In this document: positions 37,112 to 45,116 of the stretch, piece by piece
Position numbering within the stretch: the first letter of the stretch is position 1
Layout: each line of letters begins with the position of its first letter
Assembly (NCBI GenBank): GCA_903900335.1
Contig: CAIUMP010000041.1
Coordinates: 1-64,000, forward strand
Source of the DNA: an uncultured Ignavibacteriota bacterium
GTDB taxonomy: Bacteria; Bacteroidota; Ignavibacteria; Palsa-1295
DNA: 64,000 nt
Reading direction: 5' to 3'
The notes under the pieces: generated by a model
Databases searched by the model: none
What the model was told of the DNA's origin: nothing
The model's input: the letters and a program-made list of their open reading frames with translations, nothing else
Program-made: the position numbers and the translations under genes

Positions 37112-37220
37112 CTTTGACCAACAGCTTGCCGCGACGTTAAAGAAGATGCTAAAGCGTGTAAGTAATAATCTATCACACTACTTGCAAGCACCTCGTTGGT
37201 CATTTACGATCAGCAAGGTG
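37112..37220 (+). promoter_or_regulatory. Structured 5' leader of metH (candidate riboswitch-like element)
   Basis: Stem 1: TGACCAAC (37115-37122) with GTTGGTCA (37195-37202), perfect. Inner stem: GCTTG (37124-37128) with CAAGC (37185-37189). A third hairpin: TGTAAGTA (37157-37164) with TACTTGCA (37179-37186), one G-U. CACCT (37189-37193) complements AGGTG (37216-37220), the likely ribosome binding site. The nested layout suggests translational control; no known SAM, cobalamin or SAH riboswitch consensus matched by eye. Confidence 0.45.
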
Positions 37221-37227
37221 TTTTTTT

Positions 37228-39051
37228 ATGGACCTCAACAAACTTATCCAGGAGCGCGTCCTTGTTTTCGATGGCGCGACCGGCACGAACCTGCAAACGC
37301 AAGACCTGACGCCGGATGATTTCGGCGGCGAGTATTACGCGGGCTGCAACGAGTATCTCATTCGCACGAAGCCCTCGGCGGTCGAGCGCGTTCACTCCGA
37401 TTATCTCGCGGCCGGCGCGGACATCATCGAGACCGATACCTTCGGCACAAGCTCGATTGTGCTTGCGGAGTATGGCCTTGAAGCCATCGCGTACGATCTC
37501 TCGAAAGAGGGCGCGGCACTCGCGAAGAAGATGGCGATGCAGTTTTCGACGAAGGAGAAGCCGCGCTTTGTTGCTGGTTCGATTGGTCCGACAACGAAGC
37601 TACCGTCGCTCGGTCACATTGGATTCGATCCGATGCGCGATTCGTATTACGAGCAGATGGCGGGTCTGCTCGATGGCGGCGTTGATCTCTTCATCATCGA
37701 GACGTGTCAGGATCTGCTGCAAATCAAAGCGGCGCTCGCTGCCGCGCAGGATTTGTTTCGCGATAAGCGCACGCGCATTCCTGTCATCACATCGGTTACT
37801 ATCGAGACGATGGGCACCATGCTCATGGGCACGGAAATCGGCGCTGCACTAACGGCGCTGGAGCCATACGACATCATCTCGCTCATCGGCATGAATTGCG
37901 CGACGGGGCCGCAGGAAATGGAGGAAAACGTCCGCTTTCTCACACAGACATCGCCGCTGCCGATCTTCGTCATGCCGAATGCGGGGTTGCCGGAGAACGT
38001 CGGCGGTGTGGCGCATTATCACCTCACGCCGGAGGAGTTGGAGCGCCACATGAAGCATTTCATCGAAGACCTCGGCGTCTCCGTTATCGGCGGCTGCTGC
38101 GGTACAACGAAGGAGCATATCGCTCGCCTGTCCGATCTCGCTGGTCGAGTCTCGCCAAAGAAACGCTCGTTCGAATGGACACCGTCGGCCGCCTCGATCT
38201 ACTCTTCGGTGCCGATGCACGTCGATCCCGCGCCTGTGATCGTCGGCGAGCGATGCAATACGAACGGCTCGAAGAAATTCAAGGATCTTCTTCTAAATGA
38301 GGAGTGGGATGCGTGCGTCTCGATGGCAAAAGAGCAAATCCGCGAAGGCGCGCACATGTTGGATCTGTGCGTCGCGTTCGTTGGCCGCGATGAAGTGCGT
38401 GACATGCGCGAAGTGATTTCGCGAATGAACACCGCAGTCACCGTGCCGCTCGTCATCGACTCAACAGAGTATCCCGTCATCGAAGAGGCGCTCAAACACT
38501 ACGCGGGGCGATCCATTGTCAACTCGATCAATCTCGAAGATGGCGAGGAGCGCATGGCGCACGTTCTGCCGCTGTGCAAGAAGTACGGCGCGGCGGTCGT
38601 TGCGCTCACCATCGACGAGGATGGCATGGCGCACACACGCGAGAAGAAATTCGAAATCGCCGAGCGCATCATTGATCTCTCTATCAACAAATACGGCATG
38701 CGGGAAGAAGACCTCATCTTCGACACCCTGACATTCACGCTCGGCGGCGGACAAGAGGAATTCCGCAAAGCGGGTATCGAGACCATCGAAGCGATCCGCA
38801 TGATCAAGACAGCGCATCCAAAATGCCGGACGATCCTCGGGGTCTCGAATATCTCCTTCGGACTCAATCCGCACTCGCGGCATGTGCTGAACTCCGTCTT
38901 CCTAAGCTACGCCATCGAAGCAGGGCTCGACATGGCTATCGTCCACGGCGCCAAGATCATGCCGCTGCACAAGATCGACGAGAAGGGGAGAGAGCTTGCT
39001 CGAAAGATTATTTTCGATGAGCGGGTTTTTGAGTATGCGAGCGCAGCGTGA
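37228..39051 (+). CDS. metH: Methionine synthase, homocysteine and folate domains only
   Basis: 607 residues, the size of the first two domains of MetH. The N-terminal homocysteine S-methyltransferase domain has DGATGTNLQ, the Cys in GMNCATGPQEM, and the zinc pair in VIGGCCGTT. The C-terminal part is the pterin-binding domain with VIVGERCNTNGSKKF, DLCVAFVGR, VIDSTEYPVIEEAL, SINLEDG and HGAKIMPL. The cobalamin-binding and reactivation domains of full-length MetH (over 1200 residues) are absent, and no gene for them follows. A split methionine synthase or a truncated variant is implied. Start ATG at 37228 with AGGTG upstream and a structured leader. Confidence 0.85.
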   Translation: MDLNKLIQERVLVFDGATGTNLQTQDLTPDDFGGEYYAGCNEYLIRTKPSAVERVHSDYLAAGADIIETDTFGTSSIVLAEYGLEAIAYDLSKEGAALAKKMAMQFSTKEKPRFVAGSIGPTTKLPSLGHIGFDPMRDSYYEQMAGLLDGGVDLFIIETCQDLLQIKAALAAAQDLFRDKRTRIPVITSVTIETMGTMLMGTEIGAALTALEPYDIISLIGMNCATGPQEMEENVRFLTQTSPLPIFVMPNAGLPENVGGVAHYHLTPEELERHMKHFIEDLGVSVIGGCCGTTKEHIARLSDLAGRVSPKKRSFEWTPSAASIYSSVPMHVDPAPVIVGERCNTNGSKKFKDLLLNEEWDACVSMAKEQIREGAHMLDLCVAFVGRDEVRDMREVISRMNTAVTVPLVIDSTEYPVIEEALKHYAGRSIVNSINLEDGEERMAHVLPLCKKYGAAVVALTIDEDGMAHTREKKFEIAERIIDLSINKYGMREEDLIFDTLTFTLGGGQEEFRKAGIETIEAIRMIKTAHPKCRTILGVSNISFGLNPHSRHVLNSVFLSYAIEAGLDMAIVHGAKIMPLHKIDEKGRELARKIIFDERVFEYASAA

Positions 39052-39059
39052 TTATTTCG

Positions 39060-39067
39060 TAGATTTG
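39060..39067 (+). promoter_or_regulatory. -7 promoter box TAGATTTG
   Basis: TAGATTTG fits TAnnTTTG and lies five bases before the GTG of the toxin-like gene at 39072. The surrounding string ATTTCGTAnnTTTGCGGC also occurs before the cyclophilin gene (63052-63068). No -33 match at the usual spacing. Confidence 0.45.
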
Positions 39068-39071
39068 CGGC

Positions 39072-39389
39072 GTGAGAATTGTCAAGGATTATGCCGGACG
39101 AGATGTTCGTATTACAGACGAACGCGTCCGGCATTTCGTTAAGCGTCTGACGAAGGCAGGGATGTTTGAATTTGTCGAAGATGCGCTTGCGAATCCCGAT
39201 TTTGTTATCGAGTCCGCCAGTGATAGCAAAGCAAACCTATCATACCGATTTTATCGTGGAACAAGAGTGGGGGACAAATACCTCTGTGTTGTTGTAAAGT
39301 ATGACGGCGACGATGCCTACGTGCTCACTGCTTATCCAAGCGATCAGGTCAAGAAGGGACGACTAATATGGGAGAGAAGAAAGAAGTAG
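39072..39389 (+). CDS. Small toxin-like protein (RelE/DUF4258/PBECR-like)
   Basis: 105 residues, GTG start at 39072. A short helix (ERVRHFVKRLTKAG) is followed by the kind of beta-sheet seen in compact RNase folds: NPDFVIESASDSKANLSYRFYR, GDKYLCVVVKYDGDDAYVLTAYPSDQ. Layout, size and the overlapping DUF2283 gene suggest a toxin or host-defence-associated nuclease; none of this is proven by a catalytic motif. It overlaps the next gene by 22 bp. Confidence 0.6.
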   Translation: MRIVKDYAGRDVRITDERVRHFVKRLTKAGMFEFVEDALANPDFVIESASDSKANLSYRFYRGTRVGDKYLCVVVKYDGDDAYVLTAYPSDQVKKGRLIWERRKK

Positions 39390-39592
39390 CAATCTGGTAC
39401 GACGCCGAAGGTGACTACCTCGAAGTCGTCTTCGATGATGAAGCGTTATGCACGTTTCGTGAAACTGACAACGATGCAGTGATGGAGATGGTCGCTGAGA
39501 ATGGTGAGGTTGTCGGCTTCTCTGTAATGTCCCTGAGTAAGCTATCGAAAGAGCATCCCATCCTCGCGCATCTGTATCGCCAAGCGGCGTAA
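39368..39592 (+). CDS. DUF2283 family protein, likely partner of the gene upstream
   Basis: 74 residues with the DUF2283 pattern: WYDAEGDYLEVVFDDE, then DNDAVMEMVAENGEVVGFSVMSLSKLS. DUF2283 proteins often sit beside DUF4258-like genes in toxin-antitoxin-like pairs. Start overlaps the previous gene by 22 bp, so translation is coupled; the next gene begins five bases after its stop. Confidence 0.75.
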   Translation: MGEKKEVAIWYDAEGDYLEVVFDDEALCTFRETDNDAVMEMVAENGEVVGFSVMSLSKLSKEHPILAHLYRQAA

Positions 39593-39597
39593 CCGTA

Positions 39598-41076
39598 GTG
39601 CGTCGCCATACAGTTCTTTTGTCCCTCCTCTTCCTTACCCTCCTCGCGGGCTTTTTCCGCTTCTACCATCTCGACAACCTGCCTCTCGGTCTGTATCACG
39701 ACGAGGGAATGAACGGCAATGATGCTGTGAATGCTAATCGAACAACTGATTGGAAGATATTCTATCCAGCGAATGGTGGACGCGAAGGGCTCTTCATCAA
39801 TCTGCAAGCGGTTTCGATCATGCTCTTTGGGGCAACGCCGTGGGCGCTGCGAGCTGTCTCAGCTTTGATGGGAGTGCTCACGGTGCTTGGGCTTTACATG
39901 CTTGTGCGCGATCTGTATGGTGAGCGTCATGCGCTGATTGCTGGTGTGTTACAATCGGTTCTGATCTGGCCCGTGATCGTCTCGCGATTGGGGTTGCGTG
40001 TCAACGTGGCTGCAGCAATATTGGTCTGGATGCTGTGGGCGATGATGCGAGCGTATGATTTAGGTCAATCGTCATCGAAACGGCGGTCGCTGTATGCCAT
40101 TTTCGCGGGTATCCTCCTTGGGCTGGGATTCCACTCCTACATATCCTACCGCATTGTTCCGTTGTTTGCTCTCGCAATCATCTTCATCGCATGGAGAGAG
40201 AAGCGCAGTCGAATAGTATCCGTTAGTGCGACGATTGCCATAGCCGCCGCCGTTGTTGCCACGCCTCTTCTTATCTACTTCCTTTCACATCCCAACGATT
40301 TCGCCTCACGCGCCCAATCGGTTTCAATCTTCACCTCGCCCCATCCGCTCCATACCTTCCTCGGCAACATCGCCAAAGAAGCTATGATGTGCTTCTATCG
40401 CGGCGATCTCAACTGGCGTCACAATTATTCCGGCGCGCCGATGCTGTTCTGGGGAGCGGGGATATTCCTGCTTGCTGGTGGCGTGCTACTGATTGTCAAT
40501 CTCTCCAGAAAATCCGAGGAGTCCCGTTGGCGAGAGCAAATTCTGCTCGCATGGCTTGTGATTGGTTCGATTCCGGGGGTGCTATCCGCCGAGGCATTTC
40601 CGCATGGGTTGCGCCTGCTGATTATCGCTCCCGCGCTTTGTGTCATCGCAGCGATTGGATTGGTGAAGGTCGCAGAGTGGATTCACGCCAAGTTGCCACA
40701 TGCTGGTCCGAGCTGGCAAACAGCATTCATCGCGTTCGTTCTTCTCGGCACTACATTCTTCGAATACCGATCATACTTCGTCGGATATGCGAACGAACCC
40801 GGAGTAAGAGCGGCCTTTGCATACGATCAATTTGATCTCGCACAGGCGCTCGTGCATGGTCAACCAGACCCCAAGCGGCGAGTCATCGTCGGCAGAGACA
40901 CATCACTCGCGTATGGGATTCCGATTGACGCGCAAGCGTTTGCGTTCTTAACGCAGACACTATCTGCGGAGGAGCAGGCGCGGAAGAATATTCACTATGC
41001 TGTAGAGGGGCGCTTCTTGAGGAGCGACTCGGAGCTGTACATTGATCTGCCGCCCGTTAGTGAGCGGGGCTACTGA
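39598..41076 (+). CDS. GT39-like polytopic glycosyltransferase
   Basis: 492 residues with about eleven membrane segments. The first loop carries LYHDEGMNGNDA, the acidic pair typical of dolichyl-phosphate-mannose-type and ArnT-like GT-C transferases, then NGGREGLFINLQ and RVNVAAAILVWML. It should move a sugar from a lipid carrier on the periplasmic face; acceptor unknown. GTG start at 39598, five bases after the DUF2283 stop. Its last 20 bases overlap the convergent DoxX gene. Confidence 0.75.
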   Translation: MRRHTVLLSLLFLTLLAGFFRFYHLDNLPLGLYHDEGMNGNDAVNANRTTDWKIFYPANGGREGLFINLQAVSIMLFGATPWALRAVSALMGVLTVLGLYMLVRDLYGERHALIAGVLQSVLIWPVIVSRLGLRVNVAAAILVWMLWAMMRAYDLGQSSSKRRSLYAIFAGILLGLGFHSYISYRIVPLFALAIIFIAWREKRSRIVSVSATIAIAAAVVATPLLIYFLSHPNDFASRAQSVSIFTSPHPLHTFLGNIAKEAMMCFYRGDLNWRHNYSGAPMLFWGAGIFLLAGGVLLIVNLSRKSEESRWREQILLAWLVIGSIPGVLSAEAFPHGLRLLIIAPALCVIAAIGLVKVAEWIHAKLPHAGPSWQTAFIAFVLLGTTFFEYRSYFVGYANEPGVRAAFAYDQFDLAQALVHGQPDPKRRVIVGRDTSLAYGIPIDAQAFAFLTQTLSAEEQARKNIHYAVEGRFLRSDSELYIDLPPVSERGY

Positions 41077-41527
41077 GCTTGGGTTTCTCCGTGTGCCGGT
41101 ATTTCGGAAAGAGAAGATGATCGAGGCTAAGTAATCCGGGGCCGGCGATGGTGATCGTCAGCGACATCAGCGCGAGCGAGAGCGGAAACTCGTAGCCCGT
41201 TGGAGCGAAGAAGCCGTTCTTCGCATGTACCGCCAGGACCGCAACCATCATGTTGATGAAGACTGCCGTGCCGAAGAATCGGGTGAGAATGCCGAGCAAG
41301 AGTCCCAATCCACCGAGGAATTCTGTGTAGCAGGAGAGATAGGCCATGAATTCCGGCACCCCGAGTCCGGTGCTCATTCCCGTGACCGTGGCTTCGAGTC
41401 CCTTGCCGCCAAACGCGCCTATGACCTTTTGCGCACCGTGCGCGAACATCACCGCGCCCAATCCGATACGGAGCACGAGGACGGCGACGCTCTGTAGGTT
41501 CTCGTTCGAGTGAGTAAATGCTTTCAT
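41057..41527 (-). CDS. DoxX family membrane protein
   Basis: 156 residues with four membrane helices. DoxX-type features: VLRIGLGAVMFAHGAQKVIGAFGG, CYTEFLGGLGLLLGILTRF and VHAKNGFF. Members are small inner-membrane proteins found with oxidoreductases or stress responses. Start ATG at 41527. Confidence 0.88.
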   Translation of the reverse strand: MKAFTHSNENLQSVAVLVLRIGLGAVMFAHGAQKVIGAFGGKGLEATVTGMSTGLGVPEFMAYLSCYTEFLGGLGLLLGILTRFFGTAVFINMMVAVLAVHAKNGFFAPTGYEFPLSLALMSLTITIAGPGLLSLDHLLFPKYRHTEKPKLSSPAH

Positions 41528-42141
41528 GGTGGAATCTTGAAGTGTGGGAGGCCGATGATTGTTGCAACATCCATTACGGGGGTGTCACCCGGATAGTTTC
41601 AGCCAGAAGGGAAGAAAGCAGTGGGCCAGGGTTGCTTGGTGAGGGGGAGACGGTGTCGATCCTGTATGATCCGGCCTTAATTCTTGTTCATATTTTCTGC
41701 AAACATGTTTCGCTTGCCTTGGAAATGGGTTCTATGAAGGGAAGGAATAGTGCATGAAACTAAATCAGATAAATTCCGAATAGGAGGAACCGTTTCGCGT
41801 CTAATTAGAAGGTTTAGGCGGTTTTCGGAGCGCCCCACTCGTTTGCCTGGCAAGACAAAGCAGAGCAAAATAAGCACTTAGCGCTCGGATCTCTCACGGA
41901 TTCCGCGGATTCAAATTCTGGATTTCATGCTCGCACGGAAAAAATGTCGTACTTTTGCAAGCCGAATTTGGTGGGACAGGACTTTTTCAGGTTAGCCTGA
42001 GACAACATTGCGCGTTCGGTGAAAGAATCCCCACAAAATGGCTGGATTTTGAAAGATGTAAGAAAATATCGGATGCCTATCGAGAGAAGCTACGGTGTGT
42101 AAGGTTAAAGGGGGCTTTAATGGGCTCCAGAGGATAGAACA
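41528..42141. other. 614-bp non-coding stretch before the sigma factor
   Basis: No convincing gene. It contains the -7-like box TACTTTTG (41950-41957) about 185 bases before the sigma-factor start. The rest is AT-richer sequence with no clear repeat or RNA. Confidence 0.55.
41950..41957 (+). promoter_or_regulatory. -7 promoter box TACTTTTG, candidate sigma-factor promoter
   Basis: Exact match to TAnnTTTG; the best upstream T-rich element (TTTC at 41923-41926) is 23 bp away, weaker than the consensus. If used, the leader would be about 180 bases long. Confidence 0.35.
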
Positions 42142-42837
42142 ATGACGCTCAGTGAATTAGACGAAAAAGGAATCAGGGACCGCCATCGCGACTTCGAACG
42201 CGAGGCAATGCCGCATATCAACGCGCTCTATAACTTCGCGCTGCGTATGACCGGCGATCCCGATGATGCGAACGACCTGCTCCAGGAGACGTACATGAAA
42301 GCGTACCGTTTCTGGGATAAGTTCGAGCCTGGCACGAACTGCAAGGCGTGGCTTTTCCGCATCATGAAGAACTCCTACATCAATATCTACCGTAAGGAGT
42401 CGAAGGAGCCGGATAAGGTCGATTACGAGGACATCCAGAACTTCTACAATACCATCCGTTCGGAGTACACCGACCCGAACGACATGGAGGCCCGCCTATA
42501 TCGTAATCTCTTGGATGACGATCTGACCCGCGCCGTAGAGTCGTTGCCGGAGGATTTCCGCACGGTGGTTATTCTTTGCGATATCGAGGGTTTCACCTAC
42601 GAGGAGATCGCTGAGTTCGTCGATTGCCCGATAGGGACCGTCCGTTCGCGCTTGCATCGTGGCCGAAAACTGCTGCGCAACAAGCTGATCGAATACGCCC
42701 GCGTTCGCGGATATAACGTGGACGAGGAGCGCCATCGCAAATCAACAATGATGCAGCTCGAAGGCGAAGACGGAATGCTCATCGGCAAGGAAAGCGGTAT
42801 GCCGATCGATAACGGGGAAGTTATCGGAAGAAACTAA
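42142..42837 (+). CDS. ECF-type RNA polymerase sigma factor
   Basis: 231 residues, slightly long for an ECF sigma. Region 2 (DDANDLLQETYMKAYRFWDKFEPGTNCKAWLFRIMKNSYINIYRK) and region 4 (LPEDFRTVVILCDIEGFTYEEIAEFVDCPIGTVRSRLHRGRKLL) are complete. A 38-residue tail follows region 4, rich in Gly, Glu and Asp. It directs RNA polymerase to a dedicated promoter set. No anti-sigma gene is adjacent. Start ATG at 42142. Confidence 0.93.
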   Translation: MTLSELDEKGIRDRHRDFEREAMPHINALYNFALRMTGDPDDANDLLQETYMKAYRFWDKFEPGTNCKAWLFRIMKNSYINIYRKESKEPDKVDYEDIQNFYNTIRSEYTDPNDMEARLYRNLLDDDLTRAVESLPEDFRTVVILCDIEGFTYEEIAEFVDCPIGTVRSRLHRGRKLLRNKLIEYARVRGYNVDEERHRKSTMMQLEGEDGMLIGKESGMPIDNGEVIGRN

Positions 42838-42856
42838 GTCTTTTGACTTGAATTGG

Positions 42857-42886
42857 AAAAGCCCGGTGCTGTGCACCGGGCTTTTC
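42857..42886 (+). terminator. Sigma-factor terminator (bidirectional)
   Basis: AAAAGCCCGGTGC pairs with GCACCGGGCTTTT around a TGT loop (42857-42885). The A/T ends make it usable in both directions, so it may also end the minus-strand T9SS gene at 42916. Confidence 0.85.
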
Positions 42887-42915
42887 AATATAGTCTAATA
42901 TAGTTTTCGACATTC

Positions 42916-45045
42916 TCATCGCTTGATGATGCTCTTGCTGATGGTTGCCATGCCAGACGTTAGACGGAAGATATATGTGCCTGCCGGCAGATGGATCCCG
43001 TTCCAAGTAGTCTGGCCGTTAAGGGTAAGGTGATCAAGTAACCGCCCGAGCACATCCAGAATCTCCAGATCCCCTCGCAACTTCGGATCGAATGAGATGG
43101 TGACTAGATCGGAGAATGGATTCGGAAACACCGAAAGCGAGGGAACTTGCTTTGGAGCGACGCTTATGCCGCTGCTAGCAGGATAGGTAATGCAAGTGTC
43201 CACCCGATTGCCTACAAGATCAATTGCCGTAAGGCAGACGGTCCCGGGAGTACCATTGCCAACCGGCACCAGCGAGTACCACACAGATACTTTTCCCGAA
43301 TCGGGCCCAGCAGAGGAGGCATCAACCCGAAGATTGGTAAGCTTTGTAATATAGGCAGTATCGATCTTTCGATCCCATTCACGATCCTCGTAAACATAAA
43401 TGAGCGGGCCGACCGCCGTATCATACTTTTTGCGAACCTCGATCCGTGGAGCAAGTGTATCTCGTACGGTGCAATAGTGAAACTGCTCCTGAATCGAATC
43501 ATTCGGCTCCTTTATCTCGACTACCGCCGATCCATCCAATAGCGGATTTACGACGCATACAGAGAAAAGGATCGAGTCAGGTTTTGGGTAGGTTGTGCTC
43601 ACCGTCATATTGTTCGCATACTGCGTGACAACGCGCAGATTGGCACTGTCTCGAACGGCAGTATCAACCGCACGGACATACGTACAGGTTGCACTGCAGG
43701 AATTGCTATCTCTCCACACATGGAAGGAGCGAACCATTGAATTGCCGGGAAATCCCTGAATCGTAAGGGGTAAATCGCAGACAGAACCACCGGGCAAAGC
43801 GCTTGAGGTGAGATTCAAGACACAGTGTATCGTAGTGTCCGATGTGGCAAAGATGGAATCTGTCCACATCACAAAGACGGGGCTACTCATCACGGTGCCG
43901 TTAGCGCCAAGTTGCTGGGTTTGTAACTTCCCGTTTCCACTCAAGGGAAGTGGGCCAGTGATGCTTTGGGCGCCCGATACACTTAATGTGGCTTGTGCAT
44001 TTGTAACACTATCGGTGAAGAGGATCGACTCGAATTGTATGACGCTTGGTGTCGCCTTCCCATTGACATCCTTAAGCACGTGGGGGTACAACGTGATGCT
44101 AGTTCCTCCTCCGGGCTTTCCTTTTGTACAGACTTCTGCTTCGGGTGTACCGAATGCAGTGCTTGCAATCTCCGCAGTCTTAAATCCGTTGACCGAAACC
44201 GAGGGCCATTCCAACAAAAACGCTTCGTCGGAGTACGGTCTTGCCGTACCTAAAATAATCCCGTTGGTGAAACCCCATTGTCCAATCAGGTATTGCCAAT
44301 CGCCGATCGTTACCGTAGTAACTGGAATCAAGCCAAGCGGCGCGGGAGCGGCTTCGTCTCGGAGGTAACACATTCCGAGTACCGGACCCGGGAATGGCGA
44401 CGAGCCTCCTGTCGAAGCAGTAGCAAGAATGTACGGTGGAACGCTCGTCTGCGTCCCGTTCGGATATTGAATCCATGTCCAACCGTACGCTGGCTTACTG
44501 CCTCTTTGCAGCCGTGTGAGAGAACTTGTCGTTGGATTTTGTCCCGATCCAAATCCTCCATCGCCTGCGATGGCGTCATTCAGTAAATACTGCGCCTGAG
44601 CAGAAATGGGAAATGTCGTGTGGTTCACGATCTTCACGCGCATTACCACTGTTCCGCTTACTCCGAACTCCACTGGATAGACCATCTGCACTATGTCAAA
44701 GTCGGCGTGGTGCCAGGTGCTAAGGATCGTGTCCGCAACGATCGTGCACTTCCCGCTATCGACAAGGCTGATTCCCATGCTGCCACCATAGTTCGGAGCA
44801 GCGTTCGTATAAATCACACCGTCAACCTGAATCGCCAGGTAGGAATGGTCGGTATAAGAGAGCATGTAGCTTGGCCCGCCCAAGGTACGGTTTGTCACTG
44901 GACCTGCCCCAAAATAAATGCGGCCGCTTAGGTCTTCTACTTCAGCCCAGACAAACCGATTGCCTGTGACATGAGTACTTTGCGTTGAGCCGAGTCGCGG
45001 AAAGAGCGCCACTACGAGCAGCCCGATGAGCACAGTAATCTTCAC
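42916..45045 (-). CDS. T9SS cargo, member of a tandem paralogous pair
   Basis: 709 residues from the GTG at 45045, which opens the signal peptide (KITVLIGLLVVALFPRLGSTQ); a TTG at 45099 is an alternative. The N-terminal 350 residues are a beta-rich domain also found in the neighbour at 45117 (TGNRFVWAEVEDLSGRIYF, DIVQMVYPVEFGVSG, ILGTARPYSDEAFLLEWPS). The C-terminus is a type A sorting domain: SVFPNPFSDLVTISF, LEILDVLGRLLDHL, LPAGTYIFRL. Function unknown. Confidence 0.78.
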   Translation of the reverse strand: MKITVLIGLLVVALFPRLGSTQSTHVTGNRFVWAEVEDLSGRIYFGAGPVTNRTLGGPSYMLSYTDHSYLAIQVDGVIYTNAAPNYGGSMGISLVDSGKCTIVADTILSTWHHADFDIVQMVYPVEFGVSGTVVMRVKIVNHTTFPISAQAQYLLNDAIAGDGGFGSGQNPTTSSLTRLQRGSKPAYGWTWIQYPNGTQTSVPPYILATASTGGSSPFPGPVLGMCYLRDEAAPAPLGLIPVTTVTIGDWQYLIGQWGFTNGIILGTARPYSDEAFLLEWPSVSVNGFKTAEIASTAFGTPEAEVCTKGKPGGGTSITLYPHVLKDVNGKATPSVIQFESILFTDSVTNAQATLSVSGAQSITGPLPLSGNGKLQTQQLGANGTVMSSPVFVMWTDSIFATSDTTIHCVLNLTSSALPGGSVCDLPLTIQGFPGNSMVRSFHVWRDSNSCSATCTYVRAVDTAVRDSANLRVVTQYANNMTVSTTYPKPDSILFSVCVVNPLLDGSAVVEIKEPNDSIQEQFHYCTVRDTLAPRIEVRKKYDTAVGPLIYVYEDREWDRKIDTAYITKLTNLRVDASSAGPDSGKVSVWYSLVPVGNGTPGTVCLTAIDLVGNRVDTCITYPASSGISVAPKQVPSLSVFPNPFSDLVTISFDPKLRGDLEILDVLGRLLDHLTLNGQTTWNGIHLPAGTYIFRLTSGMATISKSIIKR

Positions 45046-45116
45046 GTTGATGTCGATCAAATTGAATGCGGAAAGTAACGGATGTGAGTTGTAACCCAAT
45101 AAAACAAGACGATATG

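Noticed and set aside
37112..37220. Known SAM-II or cobalamin riboswitch before metH
   Set aside because: A TGCTAAAG string superficially recalls SAM-binding RNAs, but the flanking conserved blocks and pseudoknot layout are missing; kept only as an unclassified structured leader.
41518..41757. 79-codon plus-strand frame between DoxX and the sigma factor
   Set aside because: Runs across low-information DNA, overlaps the start of doxX, and shows no domain, signal peptide or ribosome binding site.
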